Shown here one piece after another: positions 59,714-64,000 of a stretch of 64,000 nt of DNA. The notes below the pieces were generated by a model that saw only the letters and a program-made list of their open reading frames with translations, did no database searches and was not told the DNA's origin. Each line of letters opens with the position of its first letter. Position 1 is the stretch's first letter. The stretch comes from UBA1926 sp036732005 (GTDB lineage Bacteria; Planctomycetota; Phycisphaerae; Phycisphaerales; UBA1924). The position numbers and the translations under genes are program-made. The stretch is taken from the NCBI GenBank assembly GCA_036732005.1, contig DAINDF010000009.1:101678-165677 (forward strand), given 5' to 3'.

Positions 59714-60936
59714 GACGCCCCGCCCTCGGAAGCCAGCTCCGCCGCCAGCGTCTCGATCGCCCGCGACAGCACCGCGATCGCGCGGTGATACTCCGCGATC
59801 TCAAGGCGCTCGTACGGCGAGTGGTCCAGCATGCTGTCGCCCGGGCCGTACGCGGCGATCGGGCACTTCCAGATCGGGCCGACCACATTCATGTCCGCCG
59901 TGCCCGTCTTGACCTTGGGCCGCGGCGAGCCCCCCTCTGCGCGGATCGAAGTCGAGAGCGCCCGGGCGACGGCGTCGTTCCGCTCGCTCCGCCACGCCTT
60001 CTCGTCGCCCACGAACGCGAGCCTCACGCACTCGTGATCGATCCGGCGCAGCTCGAGGCGGAGTTCCTCGGGCGTGATCCAGACCGGCACGCGATACCCC
60101 GCGGTCAACTCGCCCGTGTCGTGCAGGCCGTCGTTGGCGCTGCTGATCCCGCGGACCGACCAGGCGATGCGCTCGAACTCCCCGACCCGCTCCCCGTTGA
60201 GTTCCGCCATGCGGGCCTCGACGCGCCGCCACCACCCGAAGAGGTAGTCGCACGCCGAGTCGCCCGGGGCCGCCGAGTGCCCGTTGTCGCGCGTCACGCT
60301 CGCCCGCATCCGCACCGAGCCCTTGTAGCCCAGCGTCACGCCGTCCCACCCGCTCGGCTCGCCGATGAAGCACGCGTCCGGGCGGAGCTGCGTCGCCAGG
60401 TGGTGCGCCCCGGGGGATTCTTCCTCTTCGCCCAGCGCCGCCGCGACCAGCAGCGAGACGCCCTCGGGCAGCGACGCGCGCGACGCGGCCGCGAGGAACG
60501 AGCAGAGCGGGCCCTTCGCGTCCACGCTGCCGCGCCCGTGCAGGATGCCGTTCTCCAGCCGCACGGGGATCTCGCCCGGCACCGTGTCGATGTGCCCCAG
60601 CAGCACGATGAGCCGCTCGCCCGTGGCACGGGCGTCCCGCCTGTGTTCCGCCCCGGTGGGACAGGCGTCCCGCCTGTCATCTCCTCCGTCTCCGGCGGGA
60701 TGGGCCTCCGGCCCGTCGGCTTCCATCCCCCCGGCCCGCCTCCACGCCAGCCCGTTGCCCGCCTCGTCGATCTCCGCCCGAAACCCGAGGTTCGCCGCGT
60801 GCCGCACGAACACCTCGACCGCGCGCTGCTCGTGCCCGCTCAGGCTGGGTGTCGCGACGACCTCGTGGAGCAGCTCCGTCGCCTGCTCGTCGGTCGCGGG
60901 GATGGTCTGCGTCGCCGTCATGACCCGCGTGCTCAC
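59710..60936 (-). CDS. lysK: [LysW]-lysine hydrolase with repeat-derived insert
   Basis: This M20-family metallopeptidase releases lysine (or ornithine) from the LysW carrier. GTG 60936 overlaps the lysZ stop as GTGA; ATG 60921 is the alternative. Landmarks: LLGHIDTVPGEIPV (metal His/Asp), RGSVDAKGPLCSF, ALGEEEESPGAHH (Glu cluster) and GEPSGWDGVTLGYKG, all diagnostic for LysK. Length is 408 residues against about 350 normally. The surplus is a segment at residues about 71-105, rich in Asp/Gly/Ala/Arg (AHPAGDGGDDRRDACPTG), which is the translation of three palindromic repeat units. It falls between GNGLAWRRAG and ERLIVLL, in a loop before the metal site. Confidence 0.88.
   Translation of the reverse strand: MSTRVMTATQTIPATDEQATELLHEVVATPSLSGHEQRAVEVFVRHAANLGFRAEIDEAGNGLAWRRAGGMEADGPEAHPAGDGGDDRRDACPTGAEHRRDARATGERLIVLLGHIDTVPGEIPVRLENGILHGRGSVDAKGPLCSFLAAASRASLPEGVSLLVAAALGEEEESPGAHHLATQLRPDACFIGEPSGWDGVTLGYKGSVRMRASVTRDNGHSAAPGDSACDYLFGWWRRVEARMAELNGERVGEFERIAWSVRGISSANDGLHDTGELTAGYRVPVWITPEELRLELRRIDHECVRLAFVGDEKAWRSERNDAVARALSTSIRAEGGSPRPKVKTGTADMNVVGPIWKCPIAAYGPGDSMLDHSPYERLEIAEYHRAIAVLSRAIETLAAELASEGGAS
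60622..60725. repeat. Three palindromic repeat units inside lysK
   Basis: Three copies of an 8-TCC-8 palindrome occur in a row: CACGGGCG-TCC-CGCCTGTG (60627-60645), GACAGGCG-TCC-CGCCTGTC (60660-60678) and GATGGGCC-TCC-GGCCCGTC (60699-60717), with GGTGG or GGCGG just before. The second is perfect. They keep the lysK frame open. The same repeat occurs at 51046-51064 and 62909-62943. Confidence 0.8.
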
Positions 60937-61769
60937 GCCTTCGCTCCTTCGAACACCGTCCCCGCCCCCGAGCGCGCCGCCGCGATCGCCCCCGAACCGT
61001 TCGCCGACCCGATGACCACCCGCCCCACGCCCCCGCCAAGCGCCTCTTCCGCCGCGAGCACCTTGTTCTTCATCCGCCCTCCCGCGGCCTCGCGCACCGC
61101 CTCCAAGCCCAGATCCGAGACCGACCGGATCAGCGTGCCCGGATCGTCCCGGTCCGCCAGCACGCCCGCGACATTCGAGAGGAGCAGCAACTCGTCCGCC
61201 CGCAGCGCCACCGCGGTCATCGCCGCCGCGCGGTCCGCGTCGACATTGATCGCCACGCGCGAGCCGTCCGCCTCGGCCGCGAGCGCCGGCGGGGTCAGCA
61301 CGGGCGTCCGCCCGCTCTCGAGCAGCAACGCCAGCAGCGAGGCGTCGACCGAGTCGACCTTGCCCGAGAGATCGTCGCGGATGATCGTCGTCCGCCCGTC
61401 GCTGTCCACCGCGCGGATCGCGCCCTTCCGCGACCCGCTCCACACACCCCCGTCGATCCCGCTCAGCCCCACCGCGTTCACGCCCCGGCTCTGGAGGTGC
61501 TCGACGATCCCCTTGTTCACCTTCCCGCAGTAGACCATCTCGAAGATCTCGAGCGTGGCCCGGTCCGTCCGCCGGCTCTCGTGCCCCGACGGGCTCTTGA
61601 TGAAGGTGGGCGGGCACCCCAGCCGCTCGCTGATGATATTCGTCTCGTGCGATCCACCGTGCACGAGCACCGCCCGCTCACCGGACTTCACGAGCGCCGC
61701 GAACTCATCGAGGATGGGACCCAGCTCGATCCCTTCGCCCCCGCCGATCTTGATCACGATGGTCGTCAT
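60933..61769 (-). CDS. lysZ: [LysW]-aminoadipate kinase
   Basis: This 278-residue amino-acid kinase starts at ATG 61769 (MTTIVIKIGGGEG). Phosphate loop IVIKIGGG, then VLVHGGSHETNIISERLG, RRTDRATLEIFEMVYCGKVNKGIVEHL (the LysZ/ArgB signature), INVDADRAAAMTAVAL and a C-terminal GGRMKNKVLAAEEAL. It phosphorylates the side-chain carboxyl of the LysW-bound substrate. ArgB is the close relative; the HGGSHETN and CGKVNK forms are those of LysW-dependent kinases. Its stop overlaps lysK. Confidence 0.9.
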   Translation of the reverse strand: MTTIVIKIGGGEGIELGPILDEFAALVKSGERAVLVHGGSHETNIISERLGCPPTFIKSPSGHESRRTDRATLEIFEMVYCGKVNKGIVEHLQSRGVNAVGLSGIDGGVWSGSRKGAIRAVDSDGRTTIIRDDLSGKVDSVDASLLALLLESGRTPVLTPPALAAEADGSRVAINVDADRAAAMTAVALRADELLLLSNVAGVLADRDDPGTLIRSVSDLGLEAVREAAGGRMKNKVLAAEEALGGGVGRVVIGSANGSGAIAAARSGAGTVFEGAKA

Positions 61770-61816
61770 GTGGATCCTCTGCAAAGCACGAGGCACACAG
61801 CACCGGTCCCGATCAC

Positions 61817-61844
61817 GAATGCCGAGTGCCCAGTGCCGAGTGCC
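61817..61844. repeat. Heptad repeat in the lysY-lysZ gap
   Basis: Four tandem 7-mers: GAATGCC (61817-61823), GAGTGCC (61824-61830), CAGTGCC (61831-61837), GAGTGCC (61838-61844). They lie in the 87-base gap before lysZ. The period is the same as that of the array at 63922. Confidence 0.7.
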
Positions 61845-61856
61845 TTGCCTTCCCCC

Positions 61857-62891
61857 TCACGCCGGGTGCAGCCCGCTGAACCCGAGCCCCGCCGTCTCCT
61901 CGAACCCCAGCGCGATGTTCATGCACTGCACCGCCGAACCCGCCGCGCCCTTCATCAGGTTGTCGATCGCGCACAACGCCACCACGCGCCCCGTCCGCTC
62001 GTCAACGCCGAACCCGACATCCGCGTAGTTCGATCCCCCCAGCACCACCGGGTCCGGCAGCCGGTGCAGACCCGTCCGCTCGTTCACCAGCCGCACGAAC
62101 GGCTCATCCGCGTACGCCCCGCGGTACAGCTTCCACAGGTCCTTCATCGCCACGGGCCCGGTCGGGATGACATGCGCCGTGCAGAGCACGCCCCGCACCA
62201 TCTCGATCGCCGTCACGCTCACATCGAGCGTGAACTCGCCCAGCGCCTGGTGCACCTCCGCCGCGTGCCGGTGCCCCGTCAGCGCGTACGACCGGACCGC
62301 CCGCGAACGCTCCGGGTGATGGCTCGACTCGCTCGGCTCCGCACCCGCCTCAGACGACCCGACCTTGATATCCGCGATCACGCGCCCGATCAGCCCCGCC
62401 CGCGCCAGCGGCAAGAGCGCCAGGTTCATCGCCGTCGCGTTGCACCCCACCCCGCTGATCAGCGCCGCCCCGGGCATCCGCGCCCGCTCGAGCTCGGGCA
62501 GCCCGTACACCGCCTCCGCCAGACGCCCCGCCGAGGCGTGCGCCTCGCCGTACCACGCCCTGTACGCCTCCGCCGAGCGGAGCCTGAAATCCGCCGAGAG
62601 ATCGATCACCAGCGGGGCGAGCCCCGACCACCGGTCGATCTCCTTCGCCGCCTTCCCGTGCGGCATGCACAGAAAGAGCACATCGCACGCCTCGACCGAG
62701 TCGGGCGCGGTGAACTCCAGCCCCGTCCGCCCACGCAGGTTCGGGTGCTTGCGGTGGATCGGCTCCCCCGCGTTCGCCCGGCTCGTCGCCGCCCGCACCT
62801 CGACCCCGGGGTGATCCAGCAACAGGCGCAGCAACTCGCCCCCGGTGTACCCGCTCGCCCCGATGATGGAGATGGACTTCCGCTCACTCAT
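61857..62891 (-). CDS. lysY: [LysW]-aminoadipyl-phosphate reductase
   Basis: This 344-residue ArgC-type reductase starts at ATG 62891 (MSERKSISIIGASGYTGGEL), chosen over GTG 62900 because GGAGGAG lies about 8 bases upstream. NADP motif GASGYTGGELLRLL, DVLFLCMPHGKA, catalytic Cys in SGVGCNATAMNL, and GHRHAAEVHQ. It reduces the acyl phosphate on LysW-bound substrate to the semialdehyde. It follows lysX by 85 bases, a gap that carries a palindromic repeat. Confidence 0.92.
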   Translation of the reverse strand: MSERKSISIIGASGYTGGELLRLLLDHPGVEVRAATSRANAGEPIHRKHPNLRGRTGLEFTAPDSVEACDVLFLCMPHGKAAKEIDRWSGLAPLVIDLSADFRLRSAEAYRAWYGEAHASAGRLAEAVYGLPELERARMPGAALISGVGCNATAMNLALLPLARAGLIGRVIADIKVGSSEAGAEPSESSHHPERSRAVRSYALTGHRHAAEVHQALGEFTLDVSVTAIEMVRGVLCTAHVIPTGPVAMKDLWKLYRGAYADEPFVRLVNERTGLHRLPDPVVLGGSNYADVGFGVDERTGRVVALCAIDNLMKGAAGSAVQCMNIALGFEETAGLGFSGLHPA

Positions 62892-62908
62892 GCGCACCAC
62901 TCCTCCCC

Positions 62909-62943
62909 CTCGGTGGGACGGGCTTCCAGCCCGTCTCTCCGAG
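62909..62943. repeat. Palindromic repeat between lysX and lysY
   Basis: CTCGGTGGGACGGGCT (62909-62924), TCC, AGCCCGTCTCTCCGAG (62928-62943): 16-bp arms with two mismatches around a perfect 8-3-8 core. Same family as the copies in lysK and at 51046-51064. Confidence 0.8.
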
Positions 62944-62976
62944 CCTCCACGGTCGGTCGCGCCCCATCGGGTGCGG

Positions 62977-63846
62977 TCACCCCCGCGCCCCCTCGGTCAT
63001 TGCCTCCGCGATCGCGCACGCCTGCTTCACCACCAGGCCGGGGATATCCACCCCCGTGGTATCAACGCTGTTGCGGAACTCCATCGAGTGGTTCACCTCG
63101 TTCACCAGCAGCCCGCGCTCCGGGCACTCGAACAGATCGATCGCGACGATGTCCCCCCGCACCGCCTCGGCCGCGCGCCGGCTCAGCGCCGCGAGTTCTC
63201 CCTCGACCCTCGTCCCCTCCGCCTTCGCCCCGCGCGCCGTGTTCGTCACCCAGTGCTCGCTGCGGCGCACGATCCCCGCCACCGGCTCGCCCCCGACGAC
63301 GAACACCCGGTAATCCGCGTTCGCCTTGCGCACATACTCCTGCACATAGTGAACCTGCTGCTGGCTCGAACCCAGCGTCGCCCGGTGCTCGATCACCGCC
63401 TCCGCCGCGTCGCGGTCGTTGATCTTCGCCAGCAGCCGCCCCCACGAGCCCACCGTCGGCTTCATCACCGCCGGGTACCCGATCGCCTCCACCGCCGCCA
63501 GCGCCCCGTCCTCCTCCACCCCCACCATCGTCCGGGGCTGCGGGATCCCCGCCGCCGCCAGCGCCAAACTCGTCCGCAACTTGTCCGAGCAGACCTCGAT
63601 CGTCTCCGCCCGGTTCACGCACCGGATCCCGAAGCGCTCGAGCACATGCGTGATCGTCATCGACGCACGCAGGCTCACGCACCGATCGAGCACGAGGTCG
63701 TACCCCGACCACTTCCCCGCGTCCTCGAGGTCGAACGCCTCCGCCCGGACATCGACCGGCTCGGCCGACACCCCCGCCCGCTCGAACGCGTCCAGGAGCA
63801 TCCGCTCCTCCGTCCGAAGCCGCGTGTAGATCATCGCGATGCGCAT
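62977..63846 (-). CDS. lysX: Lysine biosynthesis carrier ligase LysX (ATP-grasp)
   Basis: This 289-residue ATP-grasp ligase starts at ATG 63846 behind GGAGGG. Landmarks: CVNRAETIEVCSDKLRTSLAL, GYPAVMKPTVGSWGRL (ATP-binding), VQEYVRKANADYRVFVVG and VNEVNHSMEFRNSVDTTGVDIPG, the C-terminal magnesium and substrate motif of the LysX/ArgX group. It joins alpha-aminoadipate (or glutamate, in ArgX) to the C-terminal Glu of the LysW carrier. First gene of lysX-Y-Z-K-purU. The carrier gene lysW, usually adjacent, is not visible and may lie beyond 64000. Confidence 0.92.
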   Translation of the reverse strand: MRIAMIYTRLRTEERMLLDAFERAGVSAEPVDVRAEAFDLEDAGKWSGYDLVLDRCVSLRASMTITHVLERFGIRCVNRAETIEVCSDKLRTSLALAAAGIPQPRTMVGVEEDGALAAVEAIGYPAVMKPTVGSWGRLLAKINDRDAAEAVIEHRATLGSSQQQVHYVQEYVRKANADYRVFVVGGEPVAGIVRRSEHWVTNTARGAKAEGTRVEGELAALSRRAAEAVRGDIVAIDLFECPERGLLVNEVNHSMEFRNSVDTTGVDIPGLVVKQACAIAEAMTEGARG

Positions 63847-63921
63847 GAACCCTCCTGAACCTCAGGCGCCAAACAGAAGGCAACGCACAACGGGGACGCC
63901 CACAAAATCAAAGCCCCCCCG

Positions 63922-63998
63922 ATCCCCAATCCCTCATCCCCAATCCCTCATCCCCAATCCCTCATCCCCAATCCCCAATCCCTGATCCCTGATCCCCC
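63922..63998. repeat. Heptad repeat array upstream of lysX
   Basis: About eleven tandem 7-mers of the form ATCCCNN: alternating ATCCCCA and ATCCCTC (three pairs, a 14-bp unit, 63922-63963), then ATCCCCA twice and ATCCCTG twice. It starts 76 bases upstream of the lysX start. On the minus strand it reads as GGG or GGGG tracts every 7 bases, a pattern able to form G-quadruplexes. Confidence 0.85.
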
Positions 63999-64000
63999 CT

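Noticed and set aside
60937..61617. N-terminal extension of LysK into lysZ
   Set aside because: It overlaps lysZ in another frame; the GTGA overlap at 60936 marks the boundary.
63922..63998. Possible CRISPR array
   Set aside because: The units are contiguous 7-mers without spacers and there are no cas genes.

Overview
This window comes from a high-GC bacterium that is most likely a planctomycete of the Phycisphaerae type. The signs are three secreted proteins ending in dockerin-like modules that close on Gly-Cys (GC-type dockerins), exosortase-type C-terminal sorting signals of the form IPLPxxGxLAxLGL plus an arginine tail, a dedicated exosortase, and beta-helix proteins rich in GGG/GGA turns. 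No rRNA, tRNA, CRISPR array, transposase or prophage gene was seen.

Positions 1-17309 (all minus strand) form a surface polysaccharide operon of 16 tightly packed genes, many joined by 4-base start/stop overlaps. It holds a Wzx-type flippase, an O-antigen ligase/polymerase-like membrane protein, four glycosyltransferases, three sulfotransferases, a CDP/dTDP-sugar set (rfbF, rfbC, two NAD-dependent epimerase-type enzymes), an FkbM methyltransferase, an asparagine-synthase-like protein and an LhgO-like oxidase. The product is probably a sulfated, methylated exopolysaccharide. Upstream lie an intrinsic terminator, a large beta-helix protein and a NusG/RfaH/UpxY-like factor, an arrangement that suggests antitermination.

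Positions 20585-30933 (plus) form a divergent second operon: nucleotidyltransferase-like protein, exosortase, EpsI-like protein, Wzz/tyrosine-kinase-like protein, polyprenyl glycosylphosphotransferase and a 1396-residue TPR protein. This is a polysaccharide-linked exosortase system. Its probable substrates follow at 31169-33919: three small secreted proteins, each a single-gene unit with its own promoter, long leader and hairpin terminator. Each carries a Cys (FCLEL) and a Gln (LQxAIW) motif resembling the internal thioester domains of Gram-positive adhesins. A fourth protein with the same tail lies at 35747-36223.

Positions 34030-46301 are accessory. They include a beta-helix/dockerin protein, an NRPS of order A-T-C-T-TE whose thioesterase has Cys in place of the usual Ser, its phosphopantetheinyl transferase, a beta-carbonic-anhydrase-like mini protein, a pair of translationally coupled amidohydrolases of which one has lost its metal ligands, and a catalase with a PerR-like operator.

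Positions 46560-58826 hold a KefB-type antiporter, a PqiA/PqiB-type membrane pair, an archaeal-type phosphoglycerate-mutase-like protein, a zinc alcohol dehydrogenase, aconitase and two further GC-dockerin secreted proteins.

Positions 58835-63846 (minus) are lysX-lysY-lysZ-lysK-purU, the LysW carrier-protein route to lysine (or ornithine). Its gaps carry heptad repeats and a palindromic repeat, and lysK itself contains three palindromic repeat units read in frame. lysW is not in the window and may lie beyond 64000.
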